In this document: in pieces, positions 10,187 to 23,062 of the stretch
How the letters are laid out: every line of letters starts with the position of its first letter
Numbering within the stretch: position 1 is the first letter of the stretch
Assembly: GCA_023249375.1 (NCBI GenBank)
Contig: JAHFCT010000005.1
Span: 1 to 64,000 of the forward strand
DNA: 64,000 nt
Origin: Gemmatimonadota bacterium
Lineage (GTDB): Bacteria; Gemmatimonadota; Gemmatimonadetes; Gemmatimonadales; Gemmatimonadaceae
Direction of reading: 5' to 3'
Made by a program: the position numbers and the translations under genes
Notes under the pieces: model-generated
Database searches by the model: none
Seen by the model: the letters and a program-made list of their open reading frames with translations, nothing else
Told to the model about the DNA's origin: nothing

Positions 10187-11602
10187 TTACGGAGTCGGCG
10201 GCACCTTCGACGACGACGCGGCCGCGCCGACGGCCGCACGCGATTCCGCGCTGCGCGACGACTGCGCCTGCGACGCCGTCTGGCCGGACGAGGATGACGA
10301 CGTACTGGGCGTCGGCGCACTTGCCGCGGCACCCGATGTGCCTGACGAAGCAGACGACGAGCCCGACGACGAGCCCGTGGCTGACGACGTGCCGTTATAC
10401 GTCGTGCCAACGCGCGACCCGCCGCGATAGCCACCTGATGCCGAGGGGTCACCCGCACTCCCCGCCCTGTAACCCTGTTCGCTGGGAGTCAGCGTTCGGC
10501 TCGGCGGCACCCACGCGCCCGTCGTGTTGATCGCGCGCCCCGTGAACGACTCCATCGGCGGCTGCGCGCCCATGACAATAGTGGCCCTTCCGGGCGCTGC
10601 CGGATTCTGGACGCCGTGACGGTACGAGCGATATCCCTCGTCCGCCGGCGCGCCGACCACCGCTGGCGTCGGACGCACCCCGCGCGGAACTACGCGGTAC
10701 CCTTCCTCGAGCGTTGCGCTCGGCGTCGCGGGCGTCGAGCCAATGCCACGGCGGATCACGCGCGCATCTTCGATTTGGGCGTCCGTCTTGGGCGGGATCT
10801 TGCGAGCGGGGAACCTCAGATCTTCCGTCTTGCCGCTGTCGGCGCCCGGAGTCGTGGGCGGTGCCTGCTGTGCCTGCGTAGGCCGCGGCCCTGGACAGAC
10901 GAACATTCCCGAGCCGAAGTAGAACTCGGCGGACACCGTGTACACGCCGCTCGGGCAACGGAACTGGACGCTCTGGACCGCAAATTGCTGGCGGTACATA
11001 TCGTCGGCGATCTCCAGCATGTCAACCACGACATCATCCACGCCGGCACCAGCAGGAGTCACCGCGTTCACGATGTCGTCGAGCATCGCTTCGGGCGCGT
11101 ACACGCTGTTCGAGATCGCGCGGAATCCCACCACCTGCTGCAGCCAGTGCTGCGCCCCCTCGGGCGAGCCCACGCGGCGCAACGGCTTGCGCGAGGCCAC
11201 GAGCAGCAACGTTCGCACCATGCCGAACGACTGCGAGCCGGTCCAGCCGGTCTCGTAGTAGTACGATGCGATGCGGCCGGCGCCGTCGAGCATGTAGATG
11301 GGCCGCGCGTAGGGCATCGAGTTGTTCCAGCCGGCGTAGTTGTACTGCGACCGGAACGGGCGCGAGAGCAGGTACTCACCCGCGTCGGCCGCGTGTGTCG
11401 ACTCGTACGATGACCGCGGGTAGATCTGCTGCACCCCCTGTCCGGGGATGACTTCGAAGACCACGACGTACGCGGGCTGGTCGATGTAGAACACGCCCTC
11501 GCCCGAGCCATGGCGCAATGACGCCTCGAGCGGCCGGTCAGCCTGCGCGGCCGCCGCGGCGGCGCTGATCGCCACGAGTGCCGCAACCTCTAGCATGCGC
11601 AT
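10187..11602 (-). CDS. Secreted protein with DUF4384-like N-terminal domain and Ser/Ala-rich tail
   Basis: Unknown function. Residues 1-20 are a signal peptide ending AAAAAAQA. The segment FYIDQPAYVVVFEVIPGQG with IYPRSSYES resembles the beta-rich start of DUF4384-type domains, but I hold this loosely. Two cysteines (FRCPSG, FVCPGP) lie near residues 220-240. The last 150 residues contain repeated Y-R-x-G elements (EEGYRVVPRGV, DEGYRSYRHGV, EQGYRAGSAG) and then a low-complexity Ser/Ala/Gly/Thr tail. GGAGG stands just before the ATG. Export to the envelope is likely. Confidence 0.72.
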   Translation of the reverse strand: MRMLEVAALVAISAAAAAAQADRPLEASLRHGSGEGVFYIDQPAYVVVFEVIPGQGVQQIYPRSSYESTHAADAGEYLLSRPFRSQYNYAGWNNSMPYARPIYMLDGAGRIASYYYETGWTGSQSFGMVRTLLLVASRKPLRRVGSPEGAQHWLQQVVGFRAISNSVYAPEAMLDDIVNAVTPAGAGVDDVVVDMLEIADDMYRQQFAVQSVQFRCPSGVYTVSAEFYFGSGMFVCPGPRPTQAQQAPPTTPGADSGKTEDLRFPARKIPPKTDAQIEDARVIRRGIGSTPATPSATLEEGYRVVPRGVRPTPAVVGAPADEGYRSYRHGVQNPAAPGRATIVMGAQPPMESFTGRAINTTGAWVPPSRTLTPSEQGYRAGSAGDPSASGGYRGGSRVGTTYNGTSSATGSSSGSSSASSGTSGAAASAPTPSTSSSSSGQTASQAQSSRSAESRAAVGAAASSSKVPPTP

Positions 11603-11754
11603 AGCCCCTCCAGTTCTGGATGGCTGGGAACTGCCTCTACTGGAAGACTCGCGAGTGCCCGCTTGCCGCGCAATAGCCAGTGTGCGGAGCCTCTAAGCGT
11701 CGGTGGCACGAGCGATGCGTGCAGAGACTCGCTGAGGCGTGGTCACGGCCCCGC

Positions 11755-14994
<3,240 letters not shown>

Positions 14995-15004
14995 GCAATC
15001 CCCT

Positions 15005-15565
15005 CTATCGGTACAGGCCGTGCGCCGCGATATACGCCGCGACGGCATCCGGCACGAAGCCCTGGATGGAACGCCCCGCCGCCACACGAGCGCGGATCTC
15101 GGTCGCCGAGATGTCCACGCGCCGCGTCGACAGTGCCGTCACGCCGGCCGGCAGGGAGAATCCGTCCCCGCTCCGGGTGAGCACCACGATCTCCGCCAGC
15201 GCCCGTATGGTCTCGGGCTCCCGCCACTTCGGCAGCAGCGCCGCCGCATCTGTCCCTATGAGCAGGAACAGTGCCGCGCCAGAGTACCGCTCCCGGAATG
15301 CGCGGAGCGAGTCGACGGTGAAAGATAACCCACCGCGGTCCAGTTCCAGCGCATCGACGCTGAATCGGGCGTCCCCCTCGGCCGCCAGCCTGGTCATGGC
15401 CAGCCGGTGCTCCGCCCCCGAGGCATCCGCCCCCTTCAGCGGCTGCTGGGCCGCGGGCACCCAGATGACCCGGTCGAGCGCCAGCGACTCGGCGGCGTCC
15501 ACCGCCGCCAGGAAGTGTCCGAGGTGCGGCGGATCGAACGTCCCGCCGAAAATGCCGATCTTCAC
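15005..15565 (-). CDS. nadD: Nicotinate-nucleotide adenylyltransferase NadD
   Basis: Transfers AMP from ATP to nicotinate mononucleotide in NAD synthesis. The nucleotidyltransferase signature GGTFDPPHLGH is at residues 7-17 and the second motif ISATEIRARVAAG near the C-terminus. The 186 residues are standard. The GTG start is three bases past the bamD stop. It lies between bamD and secA in one transcription unit. Confidence 0.95.
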   Translation of the reverse strand: MKIGIFGGTFDPPHLGHFLAAVDAAESLALDRVIWVPAAQQPLKGADASGAEHRLAMTRLAAEGDARFSVDALELDRGGLSFTVDSLRAFRERYSGAALFLLIGTDAAALLPKWREPETIRALAEIVVLTRSGDGFSLPAGVTALSTRRVDISATEIRARVAAGRSIQGFVPDAVAAYIAAHGLYR

Positions 15566-15568
15566 GAG

Positions 15569-16375
15569 CTAGGGCGCCGGCTTGGCCGGCACTGCGCTGG
15601 AGTTTCCGGCCGGAGTGGCCGTCGAGTCCTTGGGCTCCATGCCCACGCACGCTTTGAGCACGCCCGGGTCCGTCGGGTAGAGCGTATGGAGCGTCGCGCA
15701 CACTTCGCGCGCATCCTCCTTGTAGTTCATCACGGGCGAGCGATACGCCTCCACCATGCGAATCATGGCCTGCCGCGCGCGGTCGGTGTTGGGATAGTTC
15801 TTGACGACGTCGCGGAAGTAGATGATGGACGAATCGTATGCCTTGCGGCGGAAGTACGCGTCGCCCGTGTCGTAGTCCTTGGTGGCGAACCACTCCTCAA
15901 GACGCTTCAGCTCGGCGTCGGCGTCCTTCTTGAGCGGCGAGTCCGGGTACAGCGTGAGGAGCAGGCGGTACTGCACCTGCGCGAGCTGGCCGTACTGCGG
16001 ATCAAGTCCGGGACGGCGCCAGAGGCGCGAATAGCTGCGCCCCGATTCGAAGAGCGCGTCATCGGCCAGCGAGTCGTCGGCAAAGCTCTCGGCGAGCTTG
16101 CTGAACTCCTGCGCGGCGAGCAGATGCTCGTAGCGGCCGGTGTGCCCCTTGGCGAGATACCAGTGCGCGCGCGGCAGCAGCGAATCGCGGCTCGACAAAT
16201 CGAGCGTCAGCTTCTCGAACCCCGCCACCGCGTCGTCCCACTTCTTTTTCTGCAGCCGGTCGAGCGAGGCGCGGAACAGGGCGTCGGTGTTCGTGAACTT
16301 ATTGGGCAGAAAGCCGGGCTTGCACGCCGCGAGCGCGACGAGCAGGAGTACGGAGAGGCGAGTGCGAAGAGTCAC
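15569..16375 (-). CDS. bamD: Outer-membrane assembly lipoprotein BamD (YfiO)
   Basis: TPR lipoprotein of the BAM complex, which inserts beta-barrel proteins in the outer membrane. The 268-residue protein begins with a short signal ending in the lipobox LAAC, so Cys18 would be lipidated. TPR-like repeats follow, including FRASLDRLQKKKWDDAVAGF and YFRRKAYDSSIIYFRDVVKNYPN. The GTG at 16375 is chosen because it starts directly at the signal peptide. Its presence implies a diderm cell. It is downstream of the sugar-nucleotide genes after a 40-base gap. Confidence 0.88.
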   Translation of the reverse strand: MTLRTRLSVLLLVALAACKPGFLPNKFTNTDALFRASLDRLQKKKWDDAVAGFEKLTLDLSSRDSLLPRAHWYLAKGHTGRYEHLLAAQEFSKLAESFADDSLADDALFESGRSYSRLWRRPGLDPQYGQLAQVQYRLLLTLYPDSPLKKDADAELKRLEEWFATKDYDTGDAYFRRKAYDSSIIYFRDVVKNYPNTDRARQAMIRMVEAYRSPVMNYKEDAREVCATLHTLYPTDPGVLKACVGMEPKDSTATPAGNSSAVPAKPAP

Positions 16376-16415
16376 GTCGGAAAGGTACCCGGCAAGGGGG
16401 CGATGGTTCGGAGTG

Positions 16416-17375
16416 TCAGCGGCCGCGCGGGGCCATGCGCGGCGACCCGACGAGCGTGCGGAAGTAATCGATGGTGCGCTGGACACCGGTGCGGACGTCC
16501 ACCTGTGGTTCCCAGCCCAGCATCGCGCGGGCGCGGGTGATGTCGGGCTTGCGCACCTTGGGATCGTCCTCGGGGAGCGGCTCGAACGTGATGGGCGCGC
16601 GCGATCCCGTCAGCTCCACCACGATCTCGGCGAGCTGCTTCACCGTGTACTCGTCGGGATTGCCGACGTTGCACGGATTGGCGTCGCCCTTCAGGAAGAG
16701 CTGGTACAGCCCCTCCACTTCGTCCTCGACGTAGCAGAACGAGCGCGTCTGCGAGCCATCGCCGTAGATGGTGATGGGCTCTCCATTGAGCGCCTGCACG
16801 ATGAAGTTCGAGACGACGCGCCCGTCGCGCGGACGCATGCGCGGACCGTAGGTGTTGAAAATGCGGACAATGCGGGTGTCGATGCCGTGAAAACGGTGAT
16901 ACGCCATCGTGATCGCTTCGGCGAAACGCTTGGCCTCGTCGTACACGCCACGCGGCCCGATGGGATTCACGTTGCCCCAGTACGATTCCACCTGCGGATG
17001 CACGAGCGGGTCGCCGTACACTTCGCTTGTGGAGGCGAGGAAGAAGCGTGCGCCCTTGGCCTTGGCGATGCCCAGCGCGTTGTGCGTGCCGAGCGACCCG
17101 ACCTTGAGCGTCTGGATGGGCAGCTCGAGATAATCGATGGGGCTGGCCGGCGAGGCAAAGTGCAACACGCCGTCGAGTGGCCCGGCAACGTACGTGTACT
17201 CCGAGATGTTGTGGCGCAGGAACGAGAAGCGCTCGTTCCCCATCAGGTGCGCGATGTTGTCCGGATGCCCCGTGATGAAGTTGTCGAGCCCGACCACCTC
17301 ATGGCCGTCGCGCAGGAAGCGGTCGCACAGGTGCGAGCCGAGGAAGCCCGCCGCGCCGGTGATGAGAACTTTCAT
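16416..17375 (-). CDS. uxs: UDP-glucuronate decarboxylase (UDP-xylose synthase)
   Basis: Extended SDR that converts UDP-glucuronate to UDP-xylose. It has [11 protein letters not shown] for NAD binding, STSEVYGDP, catalytic YDEAK, and the family segments [19 protein letters not shown] and [14 protein letters not shown]. The 319 residues fit soluble bacterial UXS. Its ATG overlaps the ugd stop (ATGA), and ugd makes its substrate, so the two act in sequence. Confidence 0.93.
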   Translation of the reverse strand: MKVLITGAAGFLGSHLCDRFLRDGHEVVGLDNFITGHPDNIAHLMGNERFSFLRHNISEYTYVAGPLDGVLHFASPASPIDYLELPIQTLKVGSLGTHNALGIAKAKGARFFLASTSEVYGDPLVHPQVESYWGNVNPIGPRGVYDEAKRFAEAITMAYHRFHGIDTRIVRIFNTYGPRMRPRDGRVVSNFIVQALNGEPITIYGDGSQTRSFCYVEDEVEGLYQLFLKGDANPCNVGNPDEYTVKQLAEIVVELTGSRAPITFEPLPEDDPKVRKPDITRARAMLGWEPQVDVRTGVQRTIDYFRTLVGSPRMAPRGR

Positions 17376-18676
17376 GCCTGCTCCCGCCCGATCGACCGGT
17401 AGGTGAAGCCGAACTTCGCCATCTTGGCCGGATCGTAGAGATTGCGGCCGTCGATGAGCACCGGCGTCTTGAGCGCCGCCTTGATGCGCCCGAAATCCGG
17501 GAACCGGTACTCGTTCCAGTCGGTGACGACGACGAGCGCGTCGGCACCCTGCAGCGCGTCGTAGCCGTTGTCGGCAAACTGGATCGTATCGCCAACGCGG
17601 CGCTTCGCTTCGTGCATCGCCGCAGGGTCATGCGCGCAGACCGTGCCGCCCGCCGCGAGGACCTGGTCGATAAGCACCAGCGCCGGCGATTCGCGCATGT
17701 CATCGGTGTTCGCCTTGAAGGCCAGACCCCACACGGCGATATGCTTGCCCTTGAGCGAGCCGAGCGCGGCCTCGAGCTTCTGCCCGACGACCGACTTCTG
17801 CCGGTAGTTGGCTTGTTCCACCGCTTCGAGCACGGCGAGCGGGGCGCTCACGCCGTGCGCCGTGCGCAGCAGCGCCTGCACGTCCTTGGGAAAGCAGGAG
17901 CCGCCGTATCCGGGACCCGGGAAGAGAAACGCGGGTCCGATGCGACTGTCACTGCCGATGCCCTTGCGCACGAGATCGACGTTGGCGCCCACCTTCTCGC
18001 ACAGCCCCGCAATCTCGTTCATGAACGAGATGCGCGTGGCGAGCATCGAGTTGGCGGCGTACTTGGTCATCTCCGCCGATGGAATATCCATGAAGATGAT
18101 GGGCTTCCCGGTGCGTACGAACGGCGCGTACAGCTCCGCCATCACCGACCGCGCGAAGTCGCTCTCCACGCCGAGCACCACGCGATCGGGCTTGAGGAAG
18201 TCGTCGATCGCCGCGCCTTCCTTGAGGAACTCGGGGTTCGAGCAGACGTGGAACGGGAACTTGGCGTTTACCGCCACCGCGTTGCGCACCTTCTCCGCCG
18301 TGCCCACCGGCACCGTCGACTTGGTGACGACCACGGTTTCGCGCGCCATGTGCTTGCCGATGCTGTCGGCCACGGCGATGACGTGCTTGAGATCCGCGGA
18401 CCCGTCTTCATCGGGCGGCGTGCCGACGGCGATGAAGACCACGTCAGCCGACGCGACGGAGGCCGCGATATCGGTGGTGAACTTCAAGCGCCCAGCCGAC
18501 TGGTTCCGTTCAACCAGCGTGTCGAGTCCGGGTTCGAAGATCGGCAGGACGTTCTTCTTCAGTCCGTCAATCTTGCCCTGATCGATATCGGCGCACGTGA
18601 CATTGCTGCCGGTTTCGGCGAAGCAGGCGCCGGCGACGAGGCCGACGTACCCTGAACCGACGACAGTGATGTTCAT
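17372..18676 (-). CDS. ugd: UDP-glucose 6-dehydrogenase Ugd
   Basis: Oxidises UDP-glucose to UDP-glucuronate with NAD+. The N-terminal Rossmann motif [15 protein letters not shown], the [11 protein letters not shown] segment and the catalytic cysteine in [10 protein letters not shown] are intact. The 434 residues are normal. Its product feeds uxs, which overlaps it. A run of seven-base repeats sits between its ATG and the preceding gene. Confidence 0.96.
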   Translation of the reverse strand: MNITVVGSGYVGLVAGACFAETGSNVTCADIDQGKIDGLKKNVLPIFEPGLDTLVERNQSAGRLKFTTDIAASVASADVVFIAVGTPPDEDGSADLKHVIAVADSIGKHMARETVVVTKSTVPVGTAEKVRNAVAVNAKFPFHVCSNPEFLKEGAAIDDFLKPDRVVLGVESDFARSVMAELYAPFVRTGKPIIFMDIPSAEMTKYAANSMLATRISFMNEIAGLCEKVGANVDLVRKGIGSDSRIGPAFLFPGPGYGGSCFPKDVQALLRTAHGVSAPLAVLEAVEQANYRQKSVVGQKLEAALGSLKGKHIAVWGLAFKANTDDMRESPALVLIDQVLAAGGTVCAHDPAAMHEAKRRVGDTIQFADNGYDALQGADALVVVTDWNEYRFPDFGRIKAALKTPVLIDGRNLYDPAKMAKFGFTYRSIGREQA

Positions 18677-18687
18677 CGACAGAGAGA

Positions 18688-18729
18688 GTAGATGGTAGAC
18701 GGCAGGTGGCAGACCGTGGACAGACGGTC
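18688..18729 (-). repeat. Heptad repeat directly upstream of ugd
   Basis: Six consecutive 7-base units on the plus strand (GTAGATG, GTAGACG, GCAGGTG, GCAGACC, GTGGACA, GACGGTC) end 11 bases before the ugd start and reach the stop of the previous gene. Read in the direction of ugd the consensus is CGTCTRC, the same as the repeat before the S9 peptidase at 56399. Confidence 0.7.
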
Positions 18730-20077
18730 AGGCGGGTTGCGGAACGCGGGGCGCGTCCGGCGTGAGCGAGACGATGCGCGCCTTGCCGGGCGTGAGGCCG
18801 GCAGTGGCGTGGCGCGTGTCAACGACGAGCGACGCGAGGTCCACCACGCGCTGGTAGTCCACGGCCTTGTGATTGGTGACGATGACCACGACGTCGGCGG
18901 CGATCAGCACTTCGTCCGTCAGCGTCACGCCCACCACTTCGTGCCCGTCCTCACGGTAGCGTGCCACGTGCGGATCGTGATACTCCACATGCGCGCCCTG
19001 CTCCTCGAGCAGCTTGATCACGTCGAGCGCCGGACTCTCGCGCATGTCGTCGATGTCGTTCTTGTACGCGACACCCAGCACGAGGGCACGCGAGCCGTTG
19101 ACCGACTTGCGTGCGTCGTTGAGGGCCCGCGCCACCTTCTGCACGACGTACGCCGGCATCGCGCTGTTGATCTCGCTCGCGAGGTCGATGAAGCGCGTCT
19201 TGTAGTTGAGGGTCCGCATCTTCCACGCGAGGTAATGCGGGTCGAGCGGAATGCAGTGGCCGCCGATGCCGGGGCCCGGCGTGAACTTCATGAAGCCGAA
19301 CGGCTTGGTGCTCGCGGCCTCGATGACTTCCCACACATCGACGCCCAGCCGGTCGCAGACGATCGCCATCTCGTTGACGAGCCCGATGTTCACCGAGCGG
19401 AACGTGTTCTCGAGCAGCTTCACCAACTCGGCCGCTTCGGGCGACGACACGGGAACGGTGCGGTCGATGCACGCCGAGTAGAGCCGTGTCGCCATCGCCG
19501 TGCAGGCGGCGGTGATGCCACCCACCACCTTCGGCGTGTTCTTGGTGTTGTAGACCGGATTGCCCGGATCGACGCGCTCGGGAGAGAACGCGAGGAACGC
19601 GTCCTCGCCGATCGTCAGCCCGCGCGCTTCGAGGCGTGGCATCATGAGGTCGCGCGTCGTGCCGGGATATGTCGTGCTCTCGAGCACGACGAGCATGCCC
19701 GGGTGCGCCTGCCGCGCCACGGCGTCCGAGGCGGCGATGACGTAGGTCATGTCCGGATCGCGCGTCTTGGCCAGCGGCGTCGGCACCGCGATCGATACGG
19801 TGTCGGACTCGGCGAGCCGCGTTTCGTCGGTCGTGGCGACGAAGAACCCGCTCTTCACGTGCTTCGCCACCTGCGCCGCCGACACGTCCTGAATGTGCGA
19901 CTCGCCGCGCATGAGCAGGTCGACCACGCGCTGCTGCACGTCATAGCCGATGACGTGGAAGCCGGCTTCGCAGAGCTCCATCACCAGCGGGAGCCCCACA
20001 TAGCCCAGCCCCACCACGGCGCAGACGGCCTGGCGAGAATCGATGCGCTGCTGCAGCCGGTCGCGAATACTCGTCAT
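18728..20077 (-). CDS. wbpA: UDP-N-acetyl-D-glucosamine 6-dehydrogenase (WbpA-type nucleotide-sugar dehydrogenase)
   Basis: Oxidises the C6 hydroxyl of UDP-GlcNAc, or possibly UDP-ManNAc, to the uronic acid. It has VVGLGYVGLPLVMELCEAGF and the catalytic cysteine in GPGIGGHCIPLDPHYL; this GGHCIPxDP form distinguishes the family from Ugd. Three adjacent starts (GTG ATG ATG) occur. I use the last ATG, 7 bases from the AGGA ribosome binding site; the others add one or two residues. It follows the wbpE-type aminotransferase by 13 bases, and with wbpB and wbpD nearby the diacetamido-uronic acid pathway is the likely role. Confidence 0.88.
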   Translation of the reverse strand: MTSIRDRLQQRIDSRQAVCAVVGLGYVGLPLVMELCEAGFHVIGYDVQQRVVDLLMRGESHIQDVSAAQVAKHVKSGFFVATTDETRLAESDTVSIAVPTPLAKTRDPDMTYVIAASDAVARQAHPGMLVVLESTTYPGTTRDLMMPRLEARGLTIGEDAFLAFSPERVDPGNPVYNTKNTPKVVGGITAACTAMATRLYSACIDRTVPVSSPEAAELVKLLENTFRSVNIGLVNEMAIVCDRLGVDVWEVIEAASTKPFGFMKFTPGPGIGGHCIPLDPHYLAWKMRTLNYKTRFIDLASEINSAMPAYVVQKVARALNDARKSVNGSRALVLGVAYKNDIDDMRESPALDVIKLLEEQGAHVEYHDPHVARYREDGHEVVGVTLTDEVLIAADVVVIVTNHKAVDYQRVVDLASLVVDTRHATAGLTPGKARIVSLTPDAPRVPQPA

Positions 20078-20090
20078 CATCACGTCCTGG

Positions 20091-21203
20091 TTACTTGCCG
20101 AAGAATCCGCGCACCGCCGACACGACTTCGTCGAGCTGCGCCGGAGTGAGCTCGGGATAGATCGGGAGCGAAATCACTTCTTTGGACGCGCGCTCCGATT
20201 CGGGGCACTGCCCTTCCTTGTAGCCGAGGTAGCTGAAGCACGGCTGCAGATGGAGCGGCAGCGGATAGTAGACCGAGTGGCCGATCCCCTTGCTCGCAAG
20301 GTGCGCCTTGAGTTCGTCGCGGCGTGCGACGCGCAGCGTGTACTGGTTGAAGATCGACTCGCTCGCCGGTTCGGTGTACGGCGTCGTGATTTCCGCGACG
20401 TCGGCAAAGGCCTGGTTGTAGAACGCGGCGTTGGCGCGGCGCTTCGCACTCCACGCCGGCAGATGCGGCAGCTTGGCGAGCAGCGCCGCCGCCTGCAGCG
20501 CGTCGAGGCGCGAGTTGTATCCGACAATCTCGTGGAAGTAGGTCGAGACGCTGCCGTGCGTGCGCAGCCGCTTCATCTCGTTGAACAGCCCTTCGTCCTG
20601 CGTCACCACCGCGCCGCCGTCGCCGTAGCCGCCCAGGTTCTTGGACGGGAAGAACGAGAACGTGCCGATGGTCACCGCCTCGCCGGCCATGCGCCACGTC
20701 CCATCGATCTTGCGCCGCGCGCCGATGCTCTGCGCTGCGTCTTCGATGACCGGAATGCCTTTGGCGATCTTGTTGATCTCCTCTACCGCCGCGACCTGGC
20801 CGAAGAGGTCCACCGGAACGATCGCCTTGGTCTTCGACGTGATGGCCGCCGCGGCCGCCGCGGGATTGATGTTGAACGTCCGGGCATCGATGTCCACGAA
20901 GACCGGTTTGGCGCCGACATTGTGGATGGCGCCTCCCGTGGCGAAGAACGTGAACGGTGAGGTAATGACCTCGGTGCCGGTTACCGCGCCGACGGCGCGA
21001 TAGGCGATGAGCAGTGCGTCCGTGCCGCTGGCGCACCCCACGGCGTACTTGGCGTTCGACAGCTTCGCCACTTCGGCTTCGAGGTCGGCCACCGGCTTGC
21101 CGAGGATAAACGCCTGGTCATCGACGACTTTCATGATGGACGCGACGACTTCGTCGCGGATGGTCGCGTGCTGGGCGCGGAGATCAAGCAACGGGACGGA
21201 CAT
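20091..21203 (-). CDS. wbpE: DegT/DnrJ/EryC1/StrS aminotransferase (WbpE-like)
   Basis: PLP enzyme expected to aminate the 3-keto group of UDP-3-keto-GlcNAcA. The PLP lysine is K188 in FFPSKNLGGYGDGG, with GCASGTDALLIA and VIEDAAQSIGA as cofactor-site motifs. The 370 residues fit the family. Gene neighbours (6-dehydrogenase, 3-dehydrogenase, N-acetyltransferase) match the Pseudomonas wbp and Bordetella wlb pathway. A 234-base gap upstream carries a TATAAA that may be its promoter. Confidence 0.88.
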   Translation of the reverse strand: MSVPLLDLRAQHATIRDEVVASIMKVVDDQAFILGKPVADLEAEVAKLSNAKYAVGCASGTDALLIAYRAVGAVTGTEVITSPFTFFATGGAIHNVGAKPVFVDIDARTFNINPAAAAAAITSKTKAIVPVDLFGQVAAVEEINKIAKGIPVIEDAAQSIGARRKIDGTWRMAGEAVTIGTFSFFPSKNLGGYGDGGAVVTQDEGLFNEMKRLRTHGSVSTYFHEIVGYNSRLDALQAAALLAKLPHLPAWSAKRRANAAFYNQAFADVAEITTPYTEPASESIFNQYTLRVARRDELKAHLASKGIGHSVYYPLPLHLQPCFSYLGYKEGQCPESERASKEVISLPIYPELTPAQLDEVVSAVRGFFGK

Positions 21204-21239
21204 GGTGGTCCTATGGGCTGAGGGGAACGCGGTCCCCCT

Positions 21240-21247
21240 TTATAGTT
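21240..21247 (-). promoter_or_regulatory. Candidate -10 element upstream of wbpE
   Basis: Minus-strand TATAAA lies about 35 bases before the wbpE ATG in an unusually AT-rich patch; the sequence 17 bases further up (TAACTT) is a poor -35. The remaining gap to 21437 holds a palindrome CCGCGGCGCCGCGG (21346-21359), possibly the 3' end of the wbpB transcript, and no gene. Confidence 0.35.
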
Positions 21248-21437
21248 GTCGTAACCGGAGAAAGTTACCGGGTTTGACCAACTTTTGGGAGGCATCCGGG
21301 GCGCCAACTGGAGGGCGCTGGGGGACCCAAAAAGCGGTCACAGGGCCGCGGCGCCGCGGTGTTCCCAGTGGCACGACTGCGGAGAAAGGTCGCGTGAACG
21401 CGCCCCTGCGTCTTCCGCCGTCCCCTCCCCCGAGTCC

Positions 21438-22481
21438 CTAGAGCTTGCTCCGGAGTGGCAGTGGCACTTCATGCCCAGTCTTTGCTGACTCGTAGATGCC
21501 GAGAATCAGTTCGAGCGATTTGCGCCCGGAGCGGCCGTCGGTGTCGGGCCCACCCTCGCCGCGCAGCACCGAAAGGACATTGCGATAGTAGCCCGCATGG
21601 CCGTAGCCGTACACGTTCGGCGGGTTCGTCGCGGCGGCGTCGATGAGCTTGTCATCATCGTCATAGGAGGCGAACTGCCAGTGCTCCACCTTGTTCACCG
21701 CCGTACCGCCGATCTTCACCGTCCCCGTCTCGCCAATGAGGGTGATCGACCCCTCCATGTTGCGCGGATAGGTGAGCATCGTGACTTCGATGACGCCGAT
21801 GGCGCCGTTGCGGAACTTGAGGATCGCCGCCCCCGAATCCTCGGCTTCGATGCGCCGCGCCATGGTCGCGGTGCGCGCCATCACGCTCTCCACCGGACCC
21901 ACCAGCCACTGGATCAGGTCGACGTAGTGCGACGCCTGGTTCATGAACGCGCCGCCGTCAAACTCCCACGTCCCGCGCCACGGCGCCTGGTCGTAGTACT
22001 CCTGCGGGCGCGCCCAGCGCACGGTGGCGTTGGCCATGTAGATACGGCCAAAGCGGCCGCGGTCGATGGCGCGCCGCACCAGCTGAATGGCGGGGTTCAG
22101 CCGGTTCTGCTTCACGACGAACAGCTGCACGCCGGCATCGTCACATGCCTGCACCAGCGCGTCGGCTGACGAGAGCGTGATGGCCATCGGCTTCTCGCAG
22201 ACCACATGCTTGCCCGCCTGCGCCGCCTTGATGCCCTGCGCCGGATGCACGCCCGAGGGCGTCGCCACCACGACTACGTCGCATTCCGACTGCTTGAGCA
22301 TGTCGTCGTACGAAGTGAACCACGGCACGCCCCACTGCTCGCCGGCCTCGCGCGCACGGTCCGGAACGATATCGCAGACGGCGCTGAGCGCTACGCCATC
22401 GAGCCCGGCGATCGCGTCAAAGTGGTTCCGCGCGATGCGGCCGCAGCCGACCAGCGCAATCTTGAACTCTTTCGCGCTCAC
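21438..22481 (-). CDS. wbpB: Gfo/Idh/MocA oxidoreductase, WbpB/WlbA-like UDP-GlcNAcA 3-dehydrogenase
   Basis: NAD-dependent oxidoreductase of 347 residues expected to oxidise C3 of UDP-N-acetylglucosaminuronate. It has [16 protein letters not shown] for nucleotide binding, the EKP motif in VVCEKPMA, and [16 protein letters not shown], the histidine-containing active-site helix. Its GTG start overlaps the stop of the acetyltransferase gene (GTGA). Function rests mainly on context with wbpA, wbpE and wbpD. Confidence 0.85.
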   Translation of the reverse strand: MSAKEFKIALVGCGRIARNHFDAIAGLDGVALSAVCDIVPDRAREAGEQWGVPWFTSYDDMLKQSECDVVVVATPSGVHPAQGIKAAQAGKHVVCEKPMAITLSSADALVQACDDAGVQLFVVKQNRLNPAIQLVRRAIDRGRFGRIYMANATVRWARPQEYYDQAPWRGTWEFDGGAFMNQASHYVDLIQWLVGPVESVMARTATMARRIEAEDSGAAILKFRNGAIGVIEVTMLTYPRNMEGSITLIGETGTVKIGGTAVNKVEHWQFASYDDDDKLIDAAATNPPNVYGYGHAGYYRNVLSVLRGEGGPDTDGRSGRKSLELILGIYESAKTGHEVPLPLRSKL

Positions 22482-23062
22482 CGATCACCCGCCGGCAAGG
22501 GCGTCACCTTTTCGCCGCGGCGCGCATACTGCCGGCCGCACGCCGGGCACGTGAGCTGCATCATCTCGTCCTTGAGCTTCACGCCGCACTCGCACATCCA
22601 GCCGGTGCGCTTGGCCGGCACGCCGGTGACAAGCGCGTAGTCGGGGACATCGCGCGTCACGACCGCGCCCGCCCCCACGAAGCAGTACCGGCCGAGCGTC
22701 GTGCCGCAGAGCACCGTGGCATTGGCGCCGATCGACGCCCCGCGTTGCACCAGCGTCCGCTGGTATTCATGCTTGCGCGAGACGGCGCTGCGGGGATTCA
22801 CCACATTGGTGAAGACCATCGACGGGCCGCAGAACACGTCATCCTCCAGCTCCACGCCCTCGTAGATGGAGACGTTGTTCTGGATCTTCACGTTTTCGCC
22901 AATCTTGGTGCCCGGCATCACGACCACGTTCTGGCCGAGCGAGCAGCGCGCGCCAATCACGGCACCCGGCATCACGTGGCAAAAGTGCCAGACCTTGGTG
23001 CCGGCGCCGATGATGGCGCCGTCGTCAACGAACGCCGATGGATGAACCCAAGCTTCAGTCAT
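22478..23062 (-). CDS. wbpD: WbpD/WlbB-like UDP-amino-sugar N-acetyltransferase
   Basis: Left-handed beta-helix acetyltransferase (194 residues) expected to acetylate the 3-amino group of UDP-GlcNAc3NA. Hexapeptide repeats run from [17 protein letters not shown] through [17 protein letters not shown]. The segment [17 protein letters not shown] is characteristic of the WbpD group. The C-terminus carries a small two-CxxC-like ribbon (CECG, CPACG). It overlaps both the upstream methyltransferase stop (8 bases) and wbpB downstream. Confidence 0.88.
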   Translation of the reverse strand: MTEAWVHPSAFVDDGAIIGAGTKVWHFCHVMPGAVIGARCSLGQNVVVMPGTKIGENVKIQNNVSIYEGVELEDDVFCGPSMVFTNVVNPRSAVSRKHEYQRTLVQRGASIGANATVLCGTTLGRYCFVGAGAVVTRDVPDYALVTGVPAKRTGWMCECGVKLKDEMMQLTCPACGRQYARRGEKVTPLPAGDR

